A DNA stretch of 64,000 bases, taken from positions 1-64,000 of the forward strand of contig UBXM01000031.1 in assembly GCA_900469445.1 (NCBI GenBank), read 5' to 3'. The position numbers were made by a program, and so were the translations under genes. The stretch's first letter is position 1. Each line of letters starts with the position of its first letter. The notes under the pieces were generated by a model that saw only the letters and a program-made list of their open reading frames with translations, ran no database searches and was not told where the DNA came from. Below, one piece after another: positions 1-7,773 of the stretch. Source of the stretch: Hyphomicrobiales bacterium (GTDB lineage Bacteria; Pseudomonadota; Alphaproteobacteria; Rhizobiales; Rhizobiaceae).

Positions 1-441
1 GTGCTGGTCGCGTCACCCGAATATATCAAGCGACACGGGCGACCAACCACGCCCGACGACTTGGCAGAACATACCTGCCTCGTCGTCGGCACGCTGGATC
101 TCTGGACGTTTCGAGGGAAAGATGCGGAGGCAATCGAGCGTCGTGTTACTCCGAGCCTGCGCATCAATGACGGTACCGCAGTGCGCGACGCCGCTTCTGC
201 CGGGCTAGGCATCGCCCTGATGGCCACGTGGTGCGCATCGGAAGAGCTACAATCTGGTGCCCTCGTACCAGTCCTTCCCGAATATCCGCTTATCTCAACA
301 CAGACGCTTTGGGCGCTATATCCAAGTTCCCGCGAACTGGCACCGAAAGTGAGAGTATTCATCGACTGGCTTGTCAATCGATTTGGGCCTCAACCCTACT
401 GGGACAAGGGGCTCGACGAAATCCTCATGGAAAGAGGGTGA
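1..441 (+). CDS. LysR-family regulator, C-terminal part (cut by window edge)
   Basis: The frame is open at the first base, so the gene starts upstream of the window. The 146 visible residues are the second half of a LysR effector-binding domain: LVASPEYIKRHGRP followed by a DL..HTCL stretch is the usual hinge region, and GLGIALMATWCASEEL followed by a G-LVPVLPEY segment is the typical late part of the domain. The N-terminal helix-turn-helix lies outside the window, so the target cannot be judged. The tail after the WL motif ends in a short charged extension. The function as a transcription regulator is secure; its ligand is unknown. Confidence 0.85.
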   Translation: MLVASPEYIKRHGRPTTPDDLAEHTCLVVGTLDLWTFRGKDAEAIERRVTPSLRINDGTAVRDAASAGLGIALMATWCASEELQSGALVPVLPEYPLISTQTLWALYPSSRELAPKVRVFIDWLVNRFGPQPYWDKGLDEILMERG

Positions 442-523
442 TCAATGGATCGGTAGACGTGTTCACCGCTCGTGCGAGAGGCAAATTTGCGGTTCCTCTT
501 AGGCCGTGGGATGCACAATCTCT

Positions 524-1750
524 TCAATTCTCACCGGCGACCTGGAATGGGCCCGTCACTGCAGAACCGGCTGTGTCAAATACGAAGGCACCAACATTTC
601 CGAGGATCCTGCGATCTTGAGCCTCCGTTTCTGCCAGCGTACCGGCGAAGCGCGCGAAAGAGGCAAATCGGTCATGGCCGAGGCCATCGACGGACTGCAG
701 GGACGAAATATCTACGACCCTCAACCTGTCGGACTTGGCGGCTTCCTTAATGATCGGATCATGCACATCTACCTTTCCAACGCGTTCGCGCCGCATTGCA
801 AGAAGGCTTGATACCGTCAGGGCTCGATCGGATTTGGAAACCAGCAGGGTAATCGGTGTTGATAGGTCTCCGATATCCGTGATTTGGGAGCGGAATACAT
901 CGACGTCGATATCCGGCGAGGCGAGAATAATCTGCAATTTCCCCAAAGTGCCGGCGCGTCCGTTCAATCTGAGCTGCCTTACCGATTCCATGGACAGGAA
1001 CCCGCCCATACTGTGAGCTACCAGGGTGATCCGTTTGATTTTGACGGATTCCCCGAGAGCTTCGAGAACACTGGTCAGTTCGCTACGGGAGTAGAGAGAA
1101 GCATCACGATCCGCAACGTAGCCCATCACACTCCCCGCAGAAGGCCACGCAAAAAGGACCGGCGGACGAGCCGCATCGACATCGGCAGTCATTTGCGCGG
1201 TTCGATACAACGCCTCCTCGAAGCTGTTGTTATAGCCGTGTACGAAAACACTGGCCGTCCCATCGAACGCTGGATCGTCGACGATCTTGCTGACGAAATC
1301 ATCCGCCGTGAGATTTTCGCGACCAGTGACGAGATAATCGCGTCCAGGCTTTGGCTTTGAGTTCGGATACGAAATATTCGTTCCATCTCGGTTCGTTGGT
1401 ACGGAGAACCGGTAGCGTTCGAAGTGAAGGCCTTTTTCCCACTCGCGAGTATAGCCCAGACCGGACTTGGACTTTGCGCGATTTGTGGCAGCGATAAGTG
1501 TGACGCCCTCGGTTACAGTTGGATTGGGAGCGGCGATCACAGTGGGTGAAAGTACGCCTTCTGTGGGGCGTGACGAACAGCCCGATAGCGCAATTGATGA
1601 AGCAATCGCTGTCACTGCGATCTTGGTACGAATGGTTGCCCTGGTCGCTCGCAGATGGATCGGCAACGCTGTAAGAGCCATCACCATGCGAGCGACAACC
1701 GGCATAGAAGGATGCTTCGCAGCATCTGTTGAGGTGAGGTTCGAAGGCAT
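524..1750 (-). CDS. DUF900-type alpha/beta hydrolase lipoprotein
   Basis: This 408-residue protein has a hydrophobic stretch ending in the lipobox LSGC (Cys58), so it is probably a lipid-anchored envelope protein. The N-terminus before it is long for a signal peptide; a start at Met22 or Met24 would give a normal leader, but no ribosome site decides this. The body matches the DUF900 esterase/lipase group: FVHGYNN (oxyanion region), FAWPSAG, and the nucleophile elbow VAHSMGG. The expected acid and His follow in the ASPDIDVDVF and late VDGLGHDRF segments. The substrate is unknown. The gene stands alone, convergent with the LysR gene to the left. Confidence 0.8.
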   Translation of the reverse strand: MPSNLTSTDAAKHPSMPVVARMVMALTALPIHLRATRATIRTKIAVTAIASSIALSGCSSRPTEGVLSPTVIAAPNPTVTEGVTLIAATNRAKSKSGLGYTREWEKGLHFERYRFSVPTNRDGTNISYPNSKPKPGRDYLVTGRENLTADDFVSKIVDDPAFDGTASVFVHGYNNSFEEALYRTAQMTADVDAARPPVLFAWPSAGSVMGYVADRDASLYSRSELTSVLEALGESVKIKRITLVAHSMGGFLSMESVRQLRLNGRAGTLGKLQIILASPDIDVDVFRSQITDIGDLSTPITLLVSKSDRALTVSSLLAMRRERVGKVDVHDPIIKEAAKSDRLRVVDISSLQSVDGLGHDRFASFARFAGTLAETEAQDRRILGNVGAFVFDTAGSAVTGPFQVAGEN

Positions 1751-2101
1751 TTTTGGCTAAGACAAGCTCAGATTGGATTGAAGAAGAGTGAGACTGGCAC
1801 TTTGGTAAAAGGAGCGATAGGTGCCATGCGCGATCATCTAAGTTGCAAAAGGCGGAACGTTCGCGACGGTTAAAGGTCTCTAATGTCCCACTGCAGGAGC
1901 GCGTCTTGAATTATTGCTAGAAAGCGGGAGTTGGCAGGACAGCTTTTAGGTCGATACCAAGCGAGGCCCCCGATCTCGCCCATCGTCATTTCGTCGTGAG
2001 ACCGCTCAGCCAGTATCCTGCCCGCAATGTCCGGACACTGACCGCGATCGCCACCAACTGCCTTGGAAAAGCGAATGACGGCAAGGTCGCTTCAGCGGCA
2101 G
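1751..2101. other. Intergenic stretch without a recognisable gene
   Basis: About 350 bases between the divergently placed lipoprotein promoter and the end of the HxlR gene. Both strands were read; only short frames without recognisable motifs appear, and no clear terminator hairpin was seen. Confidence 0.5.
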
Positions 2102-2566
2102 CTACGCGGTCTTTTCGTGAAGAGCTGCCTCCTGCCTCAGCATGCTTCTACATGCGCCCGTATCGACCGGGAGCCCGCTGAGTTCCTGCAGTTTCTCCCC
2201 CCATTTGCACATACTGACTAGTACCGGAGCCAGTGATCGCCCCAACTCTGTAAGCTCATATTCCACCTTTGGCGGCACCTCGGGGTAAATGATCCGGCTG
2301 ATGATGCCATCGGCCTCCAATTCTCTGAGTTGAAGCGTGATCATTCTTGGCGTCGCCGCCGGTGTAAGGCGGCAAATGGCATTGAAACGCAATTTGCCGT
2401 CGAGCAGATGGAAGAGGATCACCGGTTTCCACACACCGCCGATGACAGAGATCGTCGCTTCCACAGCGCAGCCGGTCCGGTGAGCCGTCCGGCGCCTTCG
2501 TTTCAAAGGGGTACTATCATTCATGATACTACATGCTCTCTTTGTACGTACTTCACTAACATTCAT
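2102..2566 (-). CDS. HxlR-family transcriptional regulator
   Basis: A winged-helix regulator of the HxlR type. The core GCAVEATISVIGGVWKP is the family signature, followed by ILFHLLDGKLRFNAICR (recognition helix region) and the wing ending in YELTELGRSLAPVL. I use the ATG at 2566 because AAGGA lies six bases upstream; an internal ATG at 2524 has no good ribosome site. It is divergent from the NmrA-like oxidoreductase, the classic arrangement in which an HxlR protein represses a neighbouring redox or quinone-response gene. A near-perfect palindrome at 2511-2532 lies at the start of the gene. The inducer is unknown. Confidence 0.85.
   Translation of the reverse strand: MNVSEVRTKRACSIMNDSTPLKRRRRTAHRTGCAVEATISVIGGVWKPVILFHLLDGKLRFNAICRLTPAATPRMITLQLRELEADGIISRIIYPEVPPKVEYELTELGRSLAPVLVSMCKWGEKLQELSGLPVDTGACRSMLRQEAALHEKTA
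2511..2532. promoter_or_regulatory. Palindrome, candidate HxlR operator
   Basis: GTACTATCAT, two bases, ATGATACTAC: a 10+10 inverted repeat with one mismatch. It sits in the first codons of the HxlR gene, about 125 bases upstream of the divergent NmrA start, a plausible place for autorepression. HxlR proteins bind such dyads as dimers; binding here is inferred. Confidence 0.45.
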
Positions 2567-2655
2567 CGTATCCTTACTTGGGTTGCGTGGAAAGAATGCG
2601 GCTGCCTGGTGCGCCGCGTTTCCAGCCGCGCGTCCAATGTAGGGAATCAATTCCA

Positions 2656-3609
2656 ATGTCTACCGAACAAAAGCCGCTGATCTCGGTTGTTGGCGCCACC
2701 AGCAAACAGGGTCGCAGCGTCGCCACGACGCTGCTCAAGAGCCAACAGTATCGGGTCCGGGCGCTGACGCGCAGCCGTGACTCTGCCGAGGCCCGCAGCC
2801 TGGCGGATCTCGGTGCCGAAGTCGTTGTCGCGCCGCTTGGCCTCGGCCATGAGAAGGACCTCGTGGCGGCCTTCAAGGGCGCCGACGGCGCATATCTGAT
2901 GACACCGCAGCTCCTGCCGCAGGATAATGCTGAATTCCTGCTCGGCAAGCAGCTGGCAGATGCAGCGGTCGAGGCTGGCGTCGGTCACATCGTCTTCTCG
3001 ACCCTCGAAAACGTCGAAAAAATTTCCGGCGACAAAAAGTTCACCCCGCACTTCACCGACAAGGCCCTTGTCGCCGACTACATTCGCACGCTGCCGATAA
3101 CGCACTCGTTCGTCTCGCTGGCATTCTTTTATACCAACCTGCTGGAATACTATGTGCCGCAGATGGACGGCGACACCCTCCTCATGCCGATCTACCTGCC
3201 AGAGGATTTCCGCGCACCTTTTGTCGATCCGGTCACCGCGACCGGCCCGGCAGTGCTTTCCGTGTTCTCTGACCCTCAGGCCTTCAAGGGCAAGACACTG
3301 CCGATCGTCGGCGACATCCTTTCTCCGCGCGAGATGGTCGATACATTCCAGCGCGTCACCGGCGTCAAAGCTGAGTATCGCAGTGCTTTCAAGCGCGCAG
3401 AGCTTCTGAAATACTTTCCGGGCTTCGCCGCCAACAAGCTGCTTGTCGAAGAGTTGATCGGGATGGTCGAGTTTGCCGTCGAGTATGGTTACTTCGGTAA
3501 GGAACATGATCTGGAATGGAGCCGTCGCTTGAATCCGGAGACGCTCTCGTGGGAGCAGTTCCTGAAGTCGACTGGATGGCGCGGCGGCAAGACACAGTTC
3601 GGCTTGTGA
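2656..3609 (+). CDS. NmrA-like NAD(P)-binding oxidoreductase
   Basis: 317 residues beginning MSTEQKPLISVVGATSKQG. The GATSKQGRSV segment is the glycine-rich NAD(P) loop of an atypical short-chain dehydrogenase, followed by ALTRSRDSAEA, where cofactor choice is made. The NmrA-like group includes quinone reductases and redox-sensing non-enzymes; the catalytic Tyr-xxx-Lys is not evident, which fits this group. An upstream in-frame start at 2578 exists, but AGGGAA nine bases before 2656 and the start of homology favour 2656. Divergence from the HxlR gene suggests induction by an electrophile or quinone, which is inference. Confidence 0.85.
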   Translation: MSTEQKPLISVVGATSKQGRSVATTLLKSQQYRVRALTRSRDSAEARSLADLGAEVVVAPLGLGHEKDLVAAFKGADGAYLMTPQLLPQDNAEFLLGKQLADAAVEAGVGHIVFSTLENVEKISGDKKFTPHFTDKALVADYIRTLPITHSFVSLAFFYTNLLEYYVPQMDGDTLLMPIYLPEDFRAPFVDPVTATGPAVLSVFSDPQAFKGKTLPIVGDILSPREMVDTFQRVTGVKAEYRSAFKRAELLKYFPGFAANKLLVEELIGMVEFAVEYGYFGKEHDLEWSRRLNPETLSWEQFLKSTGWRGGKTQFGL

Positions 3610-3751
3610 ACCTCTCTACCGGTGTCAGCAAGCGTGGGAGGATCGTCCCGTGGTTGCCGACGCCGGACAAGCGCGGGTGGGGCCATGGCTACCCGACAAG
3701 CCCAATCGCCGCCCGATTTCCCCTCAGACTTTCAACAGTGGTGAAACAACG

Positions 3752-4150
3752 ATGAGTATAGAAGAAAACAAGCAAATCGTACGAGAATTCTGCAATCATT
3801 TCAGAACTTCGAACGCGGACGGATTGATCGATGGCATGACCGAGGACGCAACATGGTGGGTAAACGGCAAGCCTCATCTGTTCTCATCAGCGGGAACGAA
3901 GACCAGAGCAGAGGCCGAAGCCATGTTCCGCAACATGTTTTCGGCCTACACGGACGGTCTGGAGATGACGATTATCAACATGGTCGGAGAGGGTGACAGT
4001 GTCGCCGCCGAAGCTCAGTCGCAAGCGACCACGAAGTCGGGCAAACTCTATGAGAATGAGTATTTCTTTCTCTTCAAGATCCGAAACGGAAAAATCGCGG
4101 TCGTGAGGGAGTATACTGACCTCATGCACGTGAAAGAGACTTTCGGTTGA
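3752..4150 (+). CDS. SnoaL/NTF2-like protein
   Basis: 132 residues with the order expected of a SnoaL-like cone fold: EENKQIVREFCNHF helix, GLIDGMTEDATWWVNG (the usual xLxxDDxxW strand), a middle helix with EAMFRNMF, and the closing strand KIRNGKIAVVREYTD. Proteins of this family are isomerases, hydrolases or small-ligand binders. It follows the NmrA-like gene by 142 bases on the same strand and may be co-transcribed. The ribosome site is weak. Substrate unknown. Confidence 0.75.
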   Translation: MSIEENKQIVREFCNHFRTSNADGLIDGMTEDATWWVNGKPHLFSSAGTKTRAEAEAMFRNMFSAYTDGLEMTIINMVGEGDSVAAEAQSQATTKSGKLYENEYFFLFKIRNGKIAVVREYTDLMHVKETFG

Positions 4151-4681
4151 TCATTGGTCTCGCTCGGAGAGCATTGGCCATGGAGCCACCACTTGCAAGA
4201 ATTCGCAACTCCAGGAGGGGCGTCCGCGTCTATCCGGGAACACCGTTATGCACGTAGATATCTACGATAATTTTTTGGTGGACTTTACAGGTCAGGGCAT
4301 CAATGTCCGTCGGCCTACGCATGATGCGCAACCTTCTCTTCTTTGACTGTTTATTCGTCGAGAACAGCGGCTTCATGACCTCGTTAACGTCATGATTTGG
4401 ATAGCGGCTTTTGTCGAACGAGACGATCTAGAACTTGCTTAGGTTGCACACCTTGCGGGCCGGATGCGGGCTGAACGCCTTACGACATAAACAGTGACGA
4501 CTGGCAACGGAAAGCGGGTCATTGCCGGGACGAGCGCGCGGTGCGCCAGATATTCGTGAGTGACGCAGTCGGGAAACTTTGCGAGGCTGCGTCTGCCGCC
4601 GCCACGCGTGCAAGTGCGGCGCCGCGGTGGAGTTGAAGTGCCGTTGCGGCTGCACGGTGGCGATCCTGTCATTTTCTGTAA
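4151..4681. other. Intergenic stretch, probably decayed sequence
   Basis: No convincing gene on either strand. The right part borders a LysR remnant, and the reading frame continuing from it becomes Pro/Arg-rich nonsense, so this is most likely eroded coding sequence. Confidence 0.4.
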
Positions 4682-4861
4682 ACCGACACGCTTCATGTAA
4701 GCCGGGCAAGCGTCAAGCTTTCCAAGAATCTCGCCTATGGGCTTCGAGATGAGATTGGACTCAGGCAGTTGGCCGACCCGGACTGCGTAATCGAAACCGA
4801 CCGCGACGAGATCGGCGAACCGGTCGCTATATTCGCCATGAGCTGGCAGGAGGTATTTCAA
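4682..4861 (-). pseudogene. LysR effector-domain remnant
   Basis: Read on the minus strand, about 60 residues give YSDRFADLVAVGFDYAVRVG, then QLPESNLISKPI, then LDACPAYMKRVG. This follows the LysR effector-domain order (LSDR.VDLV..GFD.A.R.G.LPDSSL, then SPAYL...G). Neither the helix-turn-helix nor the rest of the domain is present, and the following residues lose all similarity. The fragment runs 35 bases into the end of the neighbouring GlxA-type gene, which suggests that an old rearrangement joined the two. Confidence 0.6.
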
Positions 4862-5906
4862 GCCCGTTTAACTGTTGGGCTATGCCGGCCGACGAAGACT
4901 TCGCGGCTTCTATGGGATAGTCTTGCCCTCGTCCCTCAGTGGGGCCAAATCTATGGCGATATTGACCAGGGGGCAGGCTTGTCAGCCGGTGGAACACCCG
5001 ACGAAATGCGGTCACATCGGAATAGCCGACGCTCCAGGCGATCTGTTCGATCGGTTGGTTGGTCGTCTCCAGTGCGTCACGCGCTTTCATGACCCTGACC
5101 TGCTGCAGATACTCCGTCGGGCGCAGGCCGGTGGCCTTGGTGAAACGCCGCAGGAATGTGCGCTCGGTCAGCCCGGCGCGCGCCGCCAGTTCTGCAATTT
5201 CATGTGCGGTGGCGAGATCCGCATGGATGTGGTGCTGCACGGAGAGGACCGCGGCATCACCATGATCGAATTTGGGGATGAAGGTGCGGTAGAGAGCCTG
5301 ATTGCGGCGCGGCGGGTCGATCAGCAGGAAGCGCGCCGTAGCCAGCATGACGCCAGGCCCCATCAATCGCTCCACCAGCGTCAAGCCAAGATCCGTCCAG
5401 GCCAGAATGCCACCCGCCGTCATGATGTCACCGTCATCGATCACCAGCTTCTCTGCAGCCAGTTCGATCCTGGGATAGCGGGTGGCCAACTCGTCGCTGA
5501 ACGCCCAGTGGGTTGTCGCCCGTCGTCCATCGATCAGGCCGGTCTCCGCGAGCACAAAGGCGCCGGCGCAAACGGAGCAGGCGGTGGCGCCCGACGCGTG
5601 CTGCTGCAGCATCCAGGCCGCCGCAGTCGGCATCGGCTTCATATCGGCCGGCATGACGATGCTCGGCGGTGCGATGATATAGCCAAGCCGATGCTCCCTG
5701 CCGGGATGGCTGTCCCAAACGCAGTCGACACCATCATCCTGAACCTGCCAGTGCGACACCCGGATCGCCCGCATGACCTCGCGCTGCTGAGGCGCCCACT
5801 GGTTGGCAATGCGGAAGAGGTCCGTCAGTCCATTGACCGCAGATAGCTGGCAATCCGGATAGATCAGCAGCCCGATTTCGGCAACGAGATTGACCTTTCG
5901 ATCCAT
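4827..5906 (-). CDS. GlxA-type AraC-family regulator (DJ-1/PfpI plus HTH)
   Basis: A 359-residue regulator. Residues about 8-175 form a DJ-1/PfpI-like domain: LLIYPDCQLSAVNGLTDLF at the front, then ACSVCAGAFVLAETGLIDG with the nucleophile-elbow Cys and RATTHW. Residues about 225-320 are the AraC DNA-binding module with two helix-turn-helices (AARAGLTERTFLRRFTKATG and IAWSVGYSDVTAFRRVF). A tail of about 35 residues follows that overlaps the LysR remnant and may not be ancestral. It is divergent from the alpha/beta hydrolase at 6016. Two direct repeats 21 bases apart begin three bases before its start codon. Likely an activator of that hydrolase; the signal is unknown. Confidence 0.85.
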   Translation of the reverse strand: MDRKVNLVAEIGLLIYPDCQLSAVNGLTDLFRIANQWAPQQREVMRAIRVSHWQVQDDGVDCVWDSHPGREHRLGYIIAPPSIVMPADMKPMPTAAAWMLQQHASGATACSVCAGAFVLAETGLIDGRRATTHWAFSDELATRYPRIELAAEKLVIDDGDIMTAGGILAWTDLGLTLVERLMGPGVMLATARFLLIDPPRRNQALYRTFIPKFDHGDAAVLSVQHHIHADLATAHEIAELAARAGLTERTFLRRFTKATGLRPTEYLQQVRVMKARDALETTNQPIEQIAWSVGYSDVTAFRRVFHRLTSLPPGQYRHRFGPTEGRGQDYPIEAAKSSSAGIAQQLNGLEIPPASSWRI

Positions 5907-5908
5907 AT

Positions 5909-5942
5909 TGTCACTTTCGGCATGTTTAATGTCATTTTCGCC
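5909..5942. promoter_or_regulatory. Direct repeats with 21-base period, candidate AraC-type operator
   Basis: TGTCACTTTCGGC (5909-5921) and TGTCATTTTCGCC (5930-5942) match at 11 of 13 positions and are exactly 21 bases apart, two helical turns on the same face. AraC-family proteins commonly bind such paired direct half-sites. The pair lies immediately upstream of the GlxA-type gene and about 75 bases before the divergent hydrolase. Confidence 0.5.
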
Positions 5943-6015
5943 ACCTCACTCTGATGCCAGAATTCGTTACATCTGTCCACATCGAAGTAAGTAGCAACTG
6001 GCTTTCCGAGAAGTA

Positions 6016-7011
6016 ATGAAGATGAGTACGTCACTTGAGGGCACCGGCGCTTGGCCGACCCGCCGCGGGATACTGACTGGCGCAGGAGCCGCCATTTCGC
6101 TTGCCGGATTACAGATCCCGGCGAGCGCCGAAGATACAACCCATACTCAAATGCAAGGAGCAACGAACATGACCACGAGCACTGTAACAACCAAGGACGG
6201 CGTCGAAATCTTCTACAAGGATTGGGGTCCGAAGGAAGCCCAGCCGATCGTCTTCCATCACGGCTGGCCGCTGTCGTCGGACGACTGGGACGCACAGATG
6301 CTGTTCTTCCTCTCCAAGGGCTATCGAGTCGTCGCCCATGACCGTCGTGGACATGGCCGCTCTGCCCAAGTGGCAGAAGGTCACGACATGGACCACTACG
6401 CAGCCGACGCCTTTGCCGTCGCCGAGCATCTCGATCTGAAGAACGCAATCCATATCGGTCACTCCACCGGTGGCGGTGAAGTTGCGCGCTATGTCGCCAA
6501 GCATGGCCAGAAGGCCGGTCGCGTCGCCAAGGCAGTCCTCGTCTCCGCTGTGCCGCCGCTGATGCTGAAGACGGAAAGCAATCCCGGAGGCCTGCCGATC
6601 GAAGTGTTCGATGGGTTCCGTTCGGCACTCGCCGCCAATCGCGCACAGTTCTTCCGCGACGTTCCGGACGGGCCCTTCTACGGCTTTAACCGTGAGGGCA
6701 CAAAAGTGCAGGAAGGCGTTATCCAGAACTGGTGGCGTCAAGGCATGATGGGCGGCGCGAAGGCTCACTACGATGGCATCAAGGCGTTCTCGGAAACCGA
6801 TCAGACGGAAGACCTGAAGACAATCACCGTTCCGACGCTGGTCCTGCATGGCGAAGACGACCAGATCGTTCCGATCGCGGATTCGGCACTGAAGGCGGTC
6901 AAGCTTCTGAAGAACGGCACGCTGAAGACCTATCCCGGCTTCTCGCACGGCATGCTGACCATCAATGCCGATGTACTAAACGCCGATCTTCTGGCATTTG
7001 TCCGAACCTAA
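6016..7011 (+). CDS. Alpha/beta hydrolase, non-haem chloroperoxidase/arylesterase type, with Tat-like leader
   Basis: The core is a classical alpha/beta hydrolase: HHGWPLSSDDWD (oxyanion loop), AHDRRGHGRS, nucleophile elbow GHSTGGG (Ser150), acid in HGEDDQIVP and catalytic His in GFSHGML. This set is typical of cofactor-free haloperoxidases and aryl esterases. The N-terminus from 6016 carries TRRGILTGAGAAISLAG then PASAED, a plausible Tat export signal. A second in-frame ATG at 6169 (residue 52) has a strong ribosome site, AAGGAG at 6155-6160, and starts exactly where normal cytoplasmic relatives start. Both an exported and a cytoplasmic form are possible. Divergent from the GlxA-type regulator. 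Confidence 0.88.
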   Translation: MKMSTSLEGTGAWPTRRGILTGAGAAISLAGLQIPASAEDTTHTQMQGATNMTTSTVTTKDGVEIFYKDWGPKEAQPIVFHHGWPLSSDDWDAQMLFFLSKGYRVVAHDRRGHGRSAQVAEGHDMDHYAADAFAVAEHLDLKNAIHIGHSTGGGEVARYVAKHGQKAGRVAKAVLVSAVPPLMLKTESNPGGLPIEVFDGFRSALAANRAQFFRDVPDGPFYGFNREGTKVQEGVIQNWWRQGMMGGAKAHYDGIKAFSETDQTEDLKTITVPTLVLHGEDDQIVPIADSALKAVKLLKNGTLKTYPGFSHGMLTINADVLNADLLAFVRT

Positions 7012-7025
7012 ATCTCTGAAACGGG

Positions 7026-7053
7026 CGACCGGCGCAATCCTTTGCGACGGTCG
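7026..7053 (+). other. Stem-loop after the hydrolase gene
   Basis: CGACCG pairs with CGGTCG and the inner CGCAA with TTGCG, giving a long GC-rich hairpin 15 bases after the stop codon. No T-run follows, so it may protect the mRNA end or act as a weak terminator. Confidence 0.45.
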
Positions 7054-7062
7054 TCTGAGATT

Positions 7063-7093
7063 AAGGTCTTGAACGGTTCTGAACCTAAACCCC
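7063..7093 (+). repeat. Dispersed T-arm-like repeat, copy A
   Basis: AAGGTCTTGAACGGTTCTG then AACC and a C-rich end. It lies 52 bases after the hydrolase stop codon. Matches the family consensus CTTGA..GG.T.CGAACC..CGACCC with a one-base insertion in the core. Confidence 0.45.
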
Positions 7094-7290
7094 ACTCAAA
7101 CGCTTTGGCCAAGCATCTGAAACTTTATGACATCTTACGCAGGCTTGGCTAGACGGTGGATATAGACATCAGGCGATGTTCCGCCCTCGCCTTACTCCTC
7201 ATCTCAATGCGAATTTTCCCAACCAGGTGATGATCGCCAGTTCCTGATCAACTGTTGTCGGATAGCTTACAGGCGGCCAGTACATTTAGC

Positions 7291-7425
7291 CGGATTTGCC
7301 TAGCAAATCCGCATATGATCGGAATTCCGCACATTTTCAAAAGATGTTGCGGAATTCCGCTCGAGTGTGTAAAAGCAAATCCATGCGGATTTCCGCATTA
7401 TTCTCACAATAAAGCGGAATTCCGC
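7291..7425. promoter_or_regulatory. Array of palindromes upstream of hipB, candidate HipB operators
   Basis: Four near-identical palindromes precede the gene: CGGAATTCCG (7320-7329), GCGGAATTCCGC (7349-7360), ATGCGGATTTCCGCAT (7383-7398) and GCGGAATTCCGC (7414-7425). The last one touches the ATG of hipB. Their centres are 30, 36 and 29 bases apart, close to three helical turns. A fifth related dyad, CGGATTTGC-CTA-GCAAATCCG, lies at 7291-7311. This layout suggests cooperative autorepression by HipB or HipBA, as known for the E. coli hip operon, though with a different site sequence. Confidence 0.65.
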
Positions 7426-7773
7426 ATGGCCTCTACCGTTTTTCAGTCATTGGGCGAACAACTGCTCACAGCCCGCAAAAAACGTGACCTGAGCCAACCG
7501 GCGCTCGCCGAGCGACTTGGCCGAAATCGCGCCCGCATATCGGAATTGGAACGTGACCTTGCCAACAATCGCTTGGGCAGGGACCGTCTGACACTGTTTG
7601 CCGAACTCTGCGATACGCTTGATCTCGTCCCCGTGCTGATCCCGAAATCGCGCATGGAAAGCGTGCGGCTGCTGCTCGATGACATACCTGCCCCAAGACA
7701 TTCGACCGAGGTTCCGAGAGCTTTCGACGAGCTCTTTATCGATCTCGACGACGATGAGACAAAGGAACGGTAA
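7426..7773 (+). CDS. hipB: HipB-like antitoxin, XRE-type helix-turn-helix
   Basis: 115 residues. Residues about 8-65 form a Cro/C1-type helix-turn-helix: SLGEQLLTARKKRDLSQPAL, AERLGRNRARISELERD, then the closing helix LTLFAELCDTLDLVPVL. The C-terminal part is acidic (DELFIDLDDDE), as in antitoxins whose tail contacts the toxin. The ATG at 7426 abuts the last operator palindrome; a longer frame from 7255 runs through the operator array and is rejected. Its stop overlaps the hipA start by one base (TAATG), showing translational coupling. It is expected to bind HipA and repress the operon. Confidence 0.85.
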   Translation: MASTVFQSLGEQLLTARKKRDLSQPALAERLGRNRARISELERDLANNRLGRDRLTLFAELCDTLDLVPVLIPKSRMESVRLLLDDIPAPRHSTEVPRAFDELFIDLDDDETKER

